Shown piece by piece: positions 22,780 to 33,894 of a stretch of 64,000 nt of DNA. Where the stretch lies: the NCBI RefSeq assembly GCF_016920785.2, contig NW_024609846.1, positions 74,967,816 through 75,031,815 of the forward strand, read 5' to 3'. Within the stretch, counting starts at the first letter, position 1. Every line of letters starts with the position of its first letter. This stretch comes from Ixodes scapularis. Lineage: Eukaryota; Arthropoda; Arachnida; Ixodida; Ixodidae. The notes under the pieces are model-generated. The model was not told the origin of the DNA. It made no database searches and saw only the letters and a list, made by a program, of their open reading frames with translations. The translations under genes were made by a program, and so were the position numbers.

Positions 22780-23779
22780 GTGAGTGTATTACAGATTGTA
22801 CTCGCATCGCGGGTTCGATAGAGATCTTCACCGAAAGAGCACATCCATTAAATTTAATGTATACAAAACAAAATTGCGAAATTGCGATAGACATGCAATA
22901 ATTTAATAACCTGACAACCTCAATAATAATAATAACAGACGACTTATCTCGACGGCGTACGATTTGTTTCTCATTCTGGCCGGCACAACACCGGTAATGC
23001 ACTTCAGGTCGTCGTTGTAACTGATCTGCATGACGTGGTTTGATTTTACGGAATTTTCGCCCCTCTGAACAAAGCTGGGTTCTTCACACAGCAAAAACCC
23101 ACATTGCGGAGGTCTCTGCGGCCTTGGCGATTGACTTACTTGTGTTGCTCGTTTACTGACACAATTCAATGAAGACGCCCGCTGCAACAGAGGCCAGCAA
23201 ACCTATCGTATCGTCTGCTACCAAAGCAAAGCGGAGTGGAGCACTTCAGAAATGACTTTCATCGTTGCAATACGACGCTGAGATGACAAGAACATCTTCA
23301 TAATTAGATATCAAGAAGTAAGGTTGCTTAAGAAAATTATTTACTTATAAGCGAAAATCTAGCCTCGTGTGGAGTCTCCATGCATTAGTCCATAGCAACG
23401 CCCCTAGCAACGGTTTGTTTGGACCCAGACGCTAAGTTGTGACGTCATCACTTACGGGGTCAGTTAAGAATACACAAATAATATTCCACATTTCGCGAAT
23501 CCGAAGACGTAAATCTGTTTAGTAATGCTTTGTGAAATGGAATCACATGAGAGCCTACATTTTTCGGAATTGAGCGCAGTTGCCCTTTAACACGATTTCG
23601 GTACCCGCAGGGTGTAGAAACATGTACGAAGGGTGTAGGCCTTTCTGTACACCCTTGAAAGTTCAAAAACATGTAAAAATGGTGGAGCAAAGGTGTGAGC
23701 TGGAAAAAATACCATTTTAACACGAACATGGTTGTTAAAATATTAGCGTGTACACAGTACAAACAGTGAGTGCTTTAGC

Positions 23780-23785
23780 TTTATT
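23780..23785 (-). terminator. AATAAA polyadenylation signal of the left-arm gene
   Basis: AATAAA on the minus strand about 65 bases after the stop. It is conserved at the matching place in the right arm. Confidence 0.7.
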
Positions 23786-23849
23786 AAGCCTGGTTTAGTT
23801 TCGGGAATTTTAATAAGAAGTTTCCTTCCTAATTTTCTTTGACTTGCCC

Positions 23850-23969
23850 TCAGGCTTCTAACTCTTCTTCGGTTTCTTCTTTTTTTGCATCAGTGTCATT
23901 GGGCACACCTGAATCTGTCGTCAAATGGCATTCTCCGTTTTGACATAATCCCTCATCACCATTGTTGTA
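23850..23969 (-). CDS. left-arm gene exon 4 (core end and altered tail)
   Basis: It starts after TTTGCAG, encodes YNNGDEGLCQNGECHLTT and continues into the frameshifted acidic tail. The stop is TGA at 23852-23850. Confidence 0.85.
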   Translation of the reverse strand, partial: YNNGDEGLCQNGECHLTTDSGVPNDTDAKKEETEEELEA

Positions 23970-26900
23970 CTGCAAATGAGAGAGAGAAAAAAGATTATTG
24001 AAATTTCAAATGTTCCTGAGATGTACACTCTAAAAAAGGGGGTATTATTACACCCTTTGTCCCATATATACACCTCGAAATTTCAATTCGACGTACAACT
24101 CCCTACAGTCGAACACACCACCCAATATATTACGAGGGGCTCGATAGCCGAGTTGTACAACTTATTAAAATAGCTGATGTGCGTGTTACGGAATACAAAA
24201 AAAAAAATAATAACCGGGTTTTCTCGGCCCTACTGCAAAAACTAAGTGTTTTCTTTGTGTGGTCTTTGATACGTTCTCTAGCTACTTAAAAATTTATATC
24301 CCACCGTTGTCAATCCCCTCGCACAACTTGGGGCCGACTGTTGGACTATAGGGCGCTCTACAGCGTACTGAAGTTTTGAGGTGCATTATATATGACAAAG
24401 GGGTGTAAGGTGATACCCTTTTTTTAGAGTGTAATTTGCGGTAACGGAACAGTTCAAAGTATGATATCATATAATTTATTAAGTCTACCACTGAATATTG
24501 CCGTGAAATGTACCTGCTACATTTAACGTAACAAATCCTACTCTAGACTTAGAGCGGAAGATCTCCACGGGATCTGATGTACGCGACATCACGTGACGTT
24601 GCATTTTCCGCGCAAAGTTTATCATAAACTTATATTTGAAATATTTCATACTGAAATTAATTAAAATATAATAAAATATAACTTTGTAACATTGTGCTGT
24701 GGAGGTTGAAAAAAAAAAGATTGCGTGTTAAAGAACCCAAAAGAAAATCTTGCCTCGTAATATAAGGATTCTATAACCCCCTTGTGAGATTTCTCAGCTA
24801 AACGAAGGAAGAAATACAAAATATAAAAAGAGACAAGGAATATACACTTTTACTCAAATCTCACAAGCGTGAATAACCAACCAGCTCAGCTCTGGGAAAT
24901 CATTATTGTATTCCAACTACTCTGGATCATATTTATTGAACTAATTTCTGTTATGTGGCATATGCACAGCAATCAAACGAAGCGGTCAACTCATATTGTT
25001 CACTTTTTAATCGGAGACATCAGCTTCATTAGCCGCAAACAGTTTGCTTTCGAAACTCCAGTGAACGGTATAGTAAAGAATCATGACCCGCACAAATACA
25101 ATGAAAAGCTCCTTTGGCTACGGAGGGAATTATACTTTCATTTTACAATGTACTGTCATGTGAAGAAATTTCTCTCTATATTTAAAGGGAACATTTAGCT
25201 TCTGAGAGTACTATAAAAAAGGTCACGTGACGTCACATGATTCCGCAGCGTCACATGACGTTACTGGACCATGTTAGATCATATTAATGGATATCAGTTA
25301 CACGCTACGTCACAGTATTACGTGCCAATATATTTTGTGCGTCGTTACCAACTTCAATGTTAGGACAGGACAAGGTACAATAAGCTTTTTTGGGTTCAGG
25401 GGAAGAAGGCAAAGTTTAGAGCATATAAAATTTAAGTGTGTTTTTTGATTTTGAAGAGTCACCGCCCATATCCGAGATCATGGAGCATAGATGTTTAGAC
25501 TAGGAATTAATTTCATATAAATAATGTAGTAGCATACCATCTTGAGCTGTATTCTTGTGAGGGAATCATAACACAAAAAGGGAGAACCTTCAGCATAAAC
25601 ATGGCAGTGTAGGATCTAAAGTAATAAAACCGCGTGTACACCTCTTGGTGTTTCATATTGCAGAGAGGCTACTGTGAATTTGTTTGAAAATGAAAGGAAT
25701 TACACCGCGTATGGGAAAAGCATACATGTAAAACATATGACTCGCATGCGCGGGAGCCCGTATGTCTGGTAGCAAGATTAGATTTGCTACTCACAAAGCA
25801 TCGTTCTCCGTTCCCGAAGAAAAATTTGTCCCATGATTTGGTCTCAGCGTTCCAGCAGTAATAGTCGCAGCCTTCTCTCTTTTCTTCCTATAAACATAAT
25901 AAACCGAAGGAATGAATTTAAAGTAATATTCCCAAGATCATGTTTACACAGGGTGCATCGTGTGCACGATATACGAAATTAAATAATAGTTTGCGGACGC
26001 ATTTAAATTCATCAAGTACCTCAAAAACATTTTGACAGAAAAGCGGCCTACATAGACGCGTTGATTTTGTTTATACTTTCGCACACGAAATGTTTTCAAA
26101 TATGTACTGAAAACATTGTTACCGAGGAGGGTCTCGTTCCGTTTTGGCAATCGTGGGCCGCAGCGGTTGCGACGAAGGCCAGAGACACTGCAGACAATGA
26201 AGCAATAAAATTCAATTCAAGTAAGGCCACGCTCAAAGCTTTTATCTAACAGATATTCGTCTTCAGCGTATGTGTATCGCAACTAATAATGTAACACTAA
26301 GCAAACAAAAAGAATTACGAAGTGTTAGTTTATTCAGGGGCTCCAAGACACCAAAACAATATATGGAAGCGGTTCTTAAGAAATAAACTTACAGTCTAAT
26401 ATTAAGGCCTCCGTTACTGCGAAGCTGATTCATGTTCTCAGCAACTCTGCTCACGGCTATTGTTATAACGTTTATATCTCAAACATAGTTTTGATCAGAA
26501 ATGCGGTTACAGAACTTTAATTTATGGTTAGACATTCAATTAAAATAAAAAAGATGGCAAAAACACCATTTTTGAACACGGTTTTTTTTTCATGCGGAAC
26601 TGCACTGAAAAAATATCTATACTTGTCAAAAACACAATGCATAACTTCACTAAGCAGAGTTGTGTGGATGTCTTTTTTACCCAGGAGACTCGACATATAA
26701 TCAACCATTCTTGTAGCGACTAAGCAGGACCCTAGGCGTAGGCTGCTATATTTGATGGTCTTTCACGAAATATATCTTCAAAATCTACTGCGAAATTATT
26801 TTTTTTTTCATGTTGGTCTGAACGAAAAATGAATATCGCAATTCTTTTGAAGGATTAGTAGAAATTTGTAATAAAGCCCTTCTATCGTTAAAACATTTTG

Positions 26901-28885
26901 AATGCATAAGCTGTCCGTGAAAAAAGAAATTGTTACATTCAGTTTATTCATTACAAATATATGCCTTTTGGGCAAAACGTATTATAAAACTAAGGAAGGG
27001 AATTCATTCTCAGCATATATTTTAAGCGAGGTTTTTCCTAGAAAGCTTCCACTCGAATATAAATAAAGCACGTGGTATAGATTGTAATCTGTTAACAAAA
27101 TTGGCAAGAGTGAAAAAAATATAAAAAAACATCCTGTGTCTCAACAGTACTGCCGTCGTGGTTTGGTCTTAAAAATCCTATACTTTTATTTACCACAATC
27201 GTGTGCAGTGCTGAGGCTATGTTTTGAGTTTGATATATCATTTTGTCATAAACTTGCTAGAGCTTTTGTCTAAAACGCACGATATAAAATTTTTCTTATT
27301 CTTATCAATAAAATAAATAAAAGTCTAATCTTTATTAAAACAATCAATTTACGCGTGCATAGGTTGAAAATCTGCGCCTGGAGTCCTCCTTTCTAGCTCA
27401 GAGATTGATATTGATTGAAAGTGTCGGGTTAATCAGGTAATGAGCAGTCTTCATTTAATTACAGACCAACTTCATTATTCCGTTTTTCTTGCAAAATATT
27501 CGAGCATACTATTTATTATATTTTCGTTAATTTTCGTGATTGCAATTCATTATTTCCATCATGTCAGCAAGGTTTCCGTAAAAGTTACTCGTACGAGGCA
27601 AAAATTTGCACAGTAAACTTTTTCTGCTATGGACAATGGCAATACATCGACTGCGTAGTTTCTTAGCGTTCATTCTTTTTTATAACAGCTATCTGCATAA
27701 AGCATAGTAATCATCGACTGCAACATAATCGGGAGCATTCAGCATTTCCTATATGATACAACCCAATTCGTAACAGCTAACGACTTCGAATCCCCAACTT
27801 CTCTGGTTGAGCCTGGTCTGCCGCAAGGCTCTGTTGTTGGCCCCCTGTTATTTCTCATTGACATGGATGATCTACCTGAATCTATCACTTCATTCATAAA
27901 GGTGCTTGCCACCCATCGTGTCATTTTTCGTATTATGTTCTCTATTGCTGATACCTCCTTAATTCAATCTTATTTAAACAAAACAATGCCGCTTAATTAT
28001 AAGTGTTAATTAATGCGAATTTGACACCGACTACTCAGTGCTATCGGTTGAAGAATATTGCAGATATTTTACTAGAGGAGGTTCCATCATATAAATGCCT
28101 AGCAATTAATTTAACTGTACACCTCGTGCAAAACACACGTAAATTTTATAATTAAAAGCCCCAATCAGATGCCTCGATATTTACGGCGTAACTTCGTTAT
28201 GGCGTTTTCATCTTTCAATCCTCAACTCTTTAAAATTCTCCTTTATTTTAATCTTAAATACAGATCATCAGTGCGTGATCCAGGCAGCTAATTTCTTACT
28301 AATGAATTATAAGCGGTAGAACATCGGAGTGCGTGTTTGACAATCTGTAACTGCATGCTTATTAACTGTGTCATTAATCAAAACCTACTTTCCTAAATAG
28401 AAGTGTGACACAACTAGCTCTATTTCACAGAATTGACCATTATAGTCAGTCAATAAAAGCAGCTTTTTTTTAAAGCCGTCATAGTCGCCCTCTCGTACAA
28501 ATCACCGCCAAAAAGTAGATATTCCTTAGTGCCTTTATCCTTAACATGTTTTTTCACTCATCCATATCAAAAACCAGCGCTGAATGAAACCGCCTGCCCA
28601 CCTTTGTTTTTCTCTTTTAACTCACATTCGCTGTTCCTTTGTTGTATTCTGACAATTTCGCGTATTTATTATCTGCTTTTCACACCTTGTGCAACGCCCT
28701 CTGCGCCTTGAACTTAAATAAATAAATAAATAAATGCATACAATAAGTTGAGTGTTATATACACAAAAATAATGCCTGAGAGTAGAGGCCATCAGATCCT
28801 CTAGCAAAGTAGAGGGCTGAGCTAGTTGCCTAAGTAATTAAAAAAAAAACTCACCCAACACCAGCGTGATCTCAGTCAACCCCAT
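23850..28885 (-). CDS. basic-tail (Salp14-like) secreted salivary protein, left-arm copy with frameshifted acidic tail
   Basis: Four exons on the minus strand: 28885-28855, 26187-26123, 25887-25795 and 23969-23850, giving 102 codons before a TGA. All junctions are GT-AG with phases 1, 0, 0. The product starts MGLTEITLVL with a hydrophobic signal peptide likely cleaved after AAA before HDC. The mature core has six cysteines (HDC; GCDYYC; RCF; LCQNGEC), a sequon NGT, and the WDKFFFGNGE segment typical of the tick basic-tail family. That family includes salivary anticoagulants. The tail differs from the family: after NDTDA the frame reads Lys-Lys then Glu-rich, because a 7-A run (23880-23886) is out of register with the lysine-coding frame. 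The expected cell fate is salivary secretion; the function of this copy is inferred only. Confidence 0.85.
24026..24431. mobile_element. 406-bp Tc1/mariner-like MITE in intron 3 of the left-arm gene
   Basis: The inverted ends CACTCTAAAAAA and its complement are flanked by TA on each side (24024-24025 and 24432-24433). The right arm has the uninterrupted empty site with a single TA in otherwise matching intron sequence (about 43451), which proves the insertion and its boundaries. There is no coding capacity. A related broken copy lies at 57854-58180. Confidence 0.9.
25795..25887 (-). CDS. left-arm gene exon 3 (cysteine core)
   Basis: 93 bp, phase 0 at both ends, between TATAG and GTGAGT. It encodes EEKREGCDYYCWN through RCF. 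Confidence 0.88.
26123..26187 (-). CDS. left-arm gene exon 2
   Basis: 65 bp between CAG and GTAACA. It completes the signal peptide and encodes the first cysteine and NGT sequon. It is the same length as right-arm exon 2. Confidence 0.85.
26250..27430. other. intron 1 of the left-arm gene, no feature recognised
   Basis: AT-rich sequence with no counterpart in the 87-bp intron 1 of the right-arm gene. No exon or element ends were seen before the LINE remnant at about 27440. Confidence 0.4.
27440..28735 (+). mobile_element. decayed CR1/L2-like LINE 3' part, antisense in intron 1
   Basis: RT remnants on the plus strand: NYRPTS-like at about 27460, and GLPQGSVVGPLLFLI at about 27815-27860. It ends in an (AAAT)n tail at 28716-28735. 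The 3' sequence CCCTCTGCGCCTTGA resembles that of the LINE ending at 17072. It is heavily mutated and lies antisense to the host gene. Confidence 0.75.
28855..28885 (-). CDS. left-arm gene exon 1 (signal peptide start)
   Basis: ATG at 28885-28883, 31 bp, ending TTG G before donor GTGAGT. A TATA element (28943-28949) lies about 60 bp upstream of the ATG. Confidence 0.85.
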
Positions 28886-28942
28886 TGCTTGTGTAGTGCT
28901 CTCAACGAGTATGTGAGTGCTTATGCCCCAAAAGGGGACCAT

Positions 28943-28949
28943 TATATAA
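28943..28949 (-). promoter_or_regulatory. TATA box of the left-arm gene
   Basis: TATATAA on the minus strand, in a block (ATTATATAATGGTCCCC) shared with the right arm. It lies about 58-64 bases upstream of the ATG, so transcription should start roughly 30 bases upstream of it. Confidence 0.7.
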
Positions 28950-29596
28950 TCGCGAAAATTCCGGTTGGTTTTTAATTTGTTCTGCATTTTTCGTCCGAAC
29001 GTCAGACCGTTTTAGCATTTGCACTGTTCTCTCGTGCTAAATTACGAAGTAACGCCTTTGTTCTAGACATTTTGAGCTTGATATATGAGTGTAAAGAAGG
29101 TGAAGGGACATTTGCACGATGACTCATCTACGTGTTATATACACTGTCACTACAGGTGTCAACGCTTTTTGGAAGAAATGCTTCGGACTTTTACGTTTTG
29201 TTTCTATTTTAACCTAACCAGCGAATGATGAAAAAAGGTCGCCGTACTGTAGCTAATAAAATGTGATCAGCGGTTGTATTATCATAGTTTGTCCTCACTG
29301 AACAAGAATATTCGAAGGTCGTCGATTCAAAATATATCCGTAGTATATTTAAGGGCTTCCTTGTCATGATAAAATTGTAATATGTCCCGCTGGACAGTGT
29401 CTTATTTATACAAACATATTTTAGTTGTTTCAGGACCGAGATATGGCGCTTTCCTAAACTAAATATTTATATGCCTGTTCATATATTAAATGTATGTTTT
29501 GAAAATGGGGTTCATTCTCGCCAGCTCACGTGACTGGTTTCCTTATATGCAAAAGGTTCCTTAGTGCCAGTTGTTGATTCAATGCTTCCGTTAGTG

Positions 29597-29924
29597 CAGT
29601 GGTTGTCAAACGGGGTTCGGCGGACCCTTTGGGGTCGGCGAAGGCATTAGGGGTCCGCGAGGCCCTGCCTCATCAGTCAAGCCCGGTAGTAAAAGTTGCC
29701 TTTTCTCAGATTGAGAAGAAACATTCCAATTTTCGGGCAAGATCTCTCGTGTGAGTGTCAATGAGAGAAGTGTACTTCACACCTAGCCCTTAGTTATATC
29801 CAAATATTAAATCATTATCAAAATTAACCTATACCTTTTACTTCCTCCCGTCACGAACCGGGTCCTCTATCATCTGCGCCGATCCACAAAGGGTCCGCAA
29901 AACAGCAACGGTTGAGAACCACTG
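29597..29924. mobile_element. 328-bp hAT MITE upstream of the left-arm gene
   Basis: The ends CAGTGGTTGTCAAAC and GGTTGAGAACCACTG are the widespread hAT terminus. The 8-bp duplication is CGTTAGTG/CGTTAGTA (29589-29596, 29925-29932). The right arm shows the empty site with a single CGTTAGTC-like octamer near 40616. There is no coding capacity. Confidence 0.9.
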
Positions 29925-31649
29925 CGTTAGTATATTCTTATTTTGATCCGATGACGTTAGGTCTAAAGTATCGGTCTGTTTTCCGAACCGATGAAGCTAT
30001 TTAAGGCGGCATGAGTATTTGGTGATGGTTCATTTTAGATTCGAAGTGCCAGAAGAACAGCTGTCAACAGTCGACAGCCCCCTCCTAAGAGCTATTAAAT
30101 TAATTGATCAGGCACATAATCTTTCTTGAATAATTCAGATAATATTACTTATAAAGACCACTTACTTCTGGAGCAACTGTGAATACTGTATCAAATTAGT
30201 ATTGATAATCAGCAATAAATATACATAATTAAGTGGCTTACACCTATGAGTTTGTGTTTATCTACTTCGGAGTGCTTAGGTGTATCAGCTGAAGGAAACA
30301 GTACTCGACTGAAGTAAAAATTGAAAAATGATGAATATCTTATCAGATGTCCATAAAGGCGCGTTAGGCCTAGCATGCGATTGCAACTGTGCTGTTTTTT
30401 TACTCCCGATACTCTTCAGTATCCGGCAAGGTTCTGCAGATAAAATTATCTGTTCCAGCTCAACAGACATGCTCGTATTTTTGTAAAAGAGCAAAGTCCA
30501 TATTTTAAATAAAAAAAAAATGCTTCAATCTAGAAAATGCAATTGTGGGAAAATAAAAAGCGTCTCTTCTAGAAATTAAAAACCTAGCAATTTTTAAAAA
30601 AGAAAACGGTGTGTTTGCGCTTTCTATGCGATACTAAATTAACTTTCGTGCATACTATATATCTTTTTCTTTGGGCAAGAATATATTGATTACGCTCAAG
30701 CATTCTAGTGTTTAATGTAATGCTATATTTCAAATACTCTTCGTAAATTATTCGAAACATTTCTATGAAGGCGAAGCGGTGAGTCATTCATGGTAAGGAG
30801 ATATATTATATTTGAAGAAACCATCTCAACTCACTTTATGTTCATATTGGACTGTATATGAAGGCCGCAGTCATTCTGGATTGCGAGCAATAAACAGCAA
30901 GGCATGCAGTGCGCGGCGCTAATCACTTTATATTGGATAAGCTTTCACGCTACTTTTGCACCAAAGTTGAAAGCATATTAAATTCAAGTCAATTTCTTGC
31001 GAAGTCGAATAGCGCAGAATATCATGATTCACTTAGCGTGCAGGACGGCTCTAGAAACATACATAGGTGATTTTACTGCTGACTGAAAATATGCAAGAAT
31101 TTGTGCAAATTTACGGTGCTCTTCTTCGCTGTACAGATCTTTTTTATCTCTATTCGTATCTGTTTCAATCTGTCGACAAACTATCACTTGAACGAGGCGC
31201 TTGCTTGAGTAATTCTCTTGATGAAATTATCCTCATTTTATTATAATAAGCTGTGCGGGCCGAACCCGAGAACTACAAGGATTCACATGACACCCTCAAA
31301 TGTAGAAGAGCTCACATAAGCTTATAAATTTCGTCACTGAAATCGATTCAACAATAGAGCGGATGAACGTCGGGAATTTTCAGGTCCGCATCGGTGACTG
31401 TCTTCAAATTATTGCTTCATCACGTCCAGCAAGCTTAAGTGTTTAATTGTTATTTTTATATGATATTTCTTTGTGTTCGTTACAGCTTGAAGACATTCAT
31501 TAACTCAATCACTTATTCTTGATTTTTCTGCTTATGAACATGTCTTCGAATTGTAATATTGCCCAAACAAGGAAATTAAAAACGCTTACAGCGACCTTTA
31601 TACTCAAGGTCCTATAGAGAGAAAATACCCTTTATTTTTGATAATTTTT

Positions 31650-32040
31650 CCACTCTATTAAGCGGAGAAACCGGGTGCATATGTCAGGTGGCGTAAATTC
31701 CCCGCTTGATTTAGAGTGGAATCTAAATTCCTATATGGGTCACGTAACGTCACTTTTCCTTCTAGATTTTGGAAACAAATCTTAATAATGCATTTGTCAG
31801 ATGTAGGGAAGCTACGTGACGTTAGTTTCTCCGCTAATTATGGCCGGGAATCTGAATTTGTGCATAGGTCTCATGTAAGTTTTCCGGCTAAATTTAGGGG
31901 GCAACCGCATTGATGTATGTGTTACGTGTGGTTATGATTACGCTACGTTAATTTTCTCGCTAAATTTAGCGGGGACGCTGAGGGTCATGTGACGGTGATG
32001 ATCCCAGCAAATTCGCCGGGGAATCTAAATTGGTGTATAT
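31650..32040. repeat. ~90-bp tandem array with TTTAGCGGGGA and CACGTGAC motifs, inner end of the left arm
   Basis: About four to five degenerate units combine a semi-palindromic CCCCGCTAAATTTAGCGGGG-like core with GTCACGTGACGT-like sequence. The inverted counterpart is 38724-39115, at the inner end of the right arm. Related single units lie in intron 3 of both genes (about 25195-25300 and 42550-42720). Confidence 0.7.
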
Positions 32041-32355
32041 TGCCGCGTGCCAAATGGGCAATGCGGCCGTGGCCTTCTTGCACTGCACAGCATATGGAAG
32101 TGCCGCATGGCAGTGCGACATGCTGACTTGGACGTTCGACCAGTGTGCCAGTACTTTACACGAAGTATCAGGCAATTAAAGGAAACGTATAAGGCTCTAG
32201 GAAACGACCCCGATTGGCTGCCTGTCCTAGACGCACTATCTGAAATAAGATCCTGTTAATATTTCTGTGTCAGCCAAAACTCGGCTGAGGTGTCTCAGAA
32301 CTTGTTCAGTGTCTCTTATCTTCTGTCGTTACGATAAATCTTACGGGAAATAAAG
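32041..32355 (+). other. possible terminal exon or retroposed fragment, unidentified
   Basis: It starts exactly at the inner break of the left arm. One frame reads WQCDMLTWTFDQCASTLHEV and stops; a second reads DPDWLPVLDALSEIRSC and stops. The segment ends AAATAAAG followed by nine A. The peptides look protein-like but I recognise no family. AATAAA directly against the A-run argues against a normal processed transcript end. Confidence 0.3.
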
Positions 32356-32368
32356 AAAAAAAAATGCG

Positions 32369-32440
32369 GCCGTGGCCTAGCAGCTATCGCGCTTTGCTCT
32401 CACGCGAAGGGCCAGGGTTCGATTCCTGGCCGCGGCTACA
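32369..32440 (+). tRNA. tRNA-like sequence, probably pseudogene or SINE head
   Basis: The acceptor halves GCCGTGG and CCGCGGC pair over seven positions (one G-U). A GGTTCGATTCC B box is present, an A-box-like TGGCCTAGC is present, and a T-run follows (about 32443-32452) as a Pol III terminator. The D arm pairs badly and the anticodon loop has six bases, so a working tRNA is unlikely. Confidence 0.35.
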
Positions 32441-32457
32441 CATTTTTTTTTTGACAC

Positions 32458-32753
32458 TGTAATGTGATGTTCTGGTGAATTCGAGAACCGCCTTGGGCTG
32501 ATTCGAAGCTAGAATGTTCTACGCGCCGAACCTTCTACGCCGAATGCTCCAGAAGCCCGCGCGTGTACAAAAGCGGCTCCGCGTGGCAAGCCGGAGTCAG
32601 TTTCGCCCCAGCGTTCGACTCTGCTCTTTCGCCGACCTCGACGATCTGCTGTTATCTTTTGTTTTCTTTTAATTTTTGGGCACAAGTTCGGCCCCATTAA
32701 GCGTTTCAGTTACTCCAGTTATTCTTTGTTTCCCCGCCTGTTTATTCGTGACA
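32458..32753 (+). repeat. 5' LTR of the Gypsy element
   Basis: Starts TGTAATGTG and ends GTGACA (TG...CA form), about 296 bp. It is followed by TTTTGGTGGAGGTGC, which supplies a TGG-starting primer-binding site at 32757. The exact borders cannot be confirmed without the 3' LTR. Confidence 0.65.
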
Positions 32754-32779
32754 TTTTGGTGGAGGTGCGGGGTAATCGC

Positions 32780-33405
32780 ATGCCCCCGCAGCGTACCCCT
32801 CCGAGGACCCGGAGTGCAAGTCCGACAGCAAGCCCCCGACGACCCGACGAAGACACTACCAAGACCCGATTGAGTCGCGGCATTGAAGGCCTACACCCGG
32901 AATTTGAACTCTTGCCACCCTGGACCGAGCAGTCAAAGAGGACGACGATGAACAACCAGTCGCCGCAGACCTCGAACGCTCCATCCGTCGTCTGCATGCT
33001 TGTCGCCCCACGCGATCCGACGCCATTCCATGGTGAGGCCAATGACGATGTGGAGGTTTGGCTACAGCATTACGAACGAGTGGCCCGACATAACCAATGG
33101 ACACCAGAGCAGTGCCTTCAGAATGTCTACTTCGCTCTGGAAGGCACGGCGCGCACCTGGTTCGAGAACCACGAAGCGTCGATTTCGTCGTGGGAAGAGT
33201 TCCAGGCCGAGCTGCGACGCACCTTTGCCAACCAGCAGCGACGACAGCGTGCCGAAGAACTTCTCCAAGCAAGACACCAAGGGCCAAACGAGAGTATCCA
33301 AGCTTCGTCGAAGACGTTCTCCGCCTCATGAACCGCGCCGAGCCAAACGCTCCCGAAGAGAAACAGTTGCGGGTCCTAATGCGGGGCGTGAAAGAAAACA
33401 TTTAA
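32780..33405 (+). pseudogene. Gypsy Gag (capsid), frameshifted
   Basis: ATG at 32780 follows the PBS. The frame contains PTPFHGEANDDVEVWLQHYE and ALEGTARTWFENH, the classic retrotransposon Gag capsid pattern. The frame is lost near 33,300 and continues in another frame (RLMNRAEPNAPEEKQLRVLM) to 33405. More frame breaks follow to about 33,890. Gag would form the particle; this copy cannot. Confidence 0.85.
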
Positions 33406-33894
33406 GGGGGCCTCGTACGGAGCCCGCCTACAAGGTTTCATCACTGAGGCCACCAACATCGAACGCGCCCTTCACGCAAGGGCCTCACACTACCAGAAAC
33501 TTCCCGGCTTCCCTGCCCTCTCGAAGTCCAGCTGCAGCATCCTTGACATCAGCGACATCATCCGGGACGTGTTCCGGGAGGAACACGTCCCGGAATAAAG
33601 AAGTTCCTGCCTGCTGCCCACCAGCCTGCTTCGCTGTCAAAAACCGAAGTTGTCCGCGAGGAAGTTCAGCGGGCATTCCAACCTGAGGCTCCTGCCAGCG
33701 CAGCAGTAACCGAGGAGCCTTCTCTGAACAACGCCGAGGTAGCTCGAAGACCGGCTTCAGCTGCCCGGGAGTATTCGACGCCATCTCGCTTGACCTACCA
33801 GAGCCGCAGACTTTCCGACGTCGGGAAGGGCAACCCCAGCTCGTCCGTACTGAACAACCGGCGCCTAGAAAGAATGTCTGGCGCACGGCCGATC

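Larger units (their letters stand above)
19626..23590. mobile_element. ~4-kb TTAA-bounded unit within the long repeat
   Basis: The left end TTAAAGGGCAACTCCGC (19626) and right end GCGCAGTTGCCCTTTAA (to 23590) are inverted repeats with TTAA on both sides. An internal inverted pair (22126-22205 and 23380-23460, containing AAACAAACCGTTGCTAGGG) encloses the THAP exon. No transposase other than the THAP fragment was recognised. The left half recurs in copy 2 from 60896. Confidence 0.6.
23748..32040 (-). repeat. left arm of a large inverted duplication carrying a basic-tail gene
   Basis: The reverse complement of this arm aligns collinearly, with interruptions, to 38724-43751. Matching blocks include the gene exons and introns 2 and 3, the promoter, about 2.7 kb upstream, and the terminal CACGTGAC-rich array. 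Similarity stops abruptly at about 23748/43751 (just past the polyadenylation signal) and at 32040/38724. Identity is around 80-90% by eye, so the duplication is not recent. Extra length on this side comes from inserted elements and a larger intron 1. Confidence 0.9.

Noticed and set aside
22268..23002. 244-codon minus frame, the longest in the window
   Set aside because: It is the antisense shadow of the THAP exon region; composition and content are not protein-like.
32369..32440. A functional tRNA gene
   Set aside because: Acceptor stem and B box are good, but the D arm does not pair and the anticodon loop has six bases; kept only as tRNA-like.
32856..33401. 181-codon minus frame, and 33000-33686 plus frame
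   Set aside because: Alternative-frame shadows of the Gypsy gag region; the real frame has capsid motifs.
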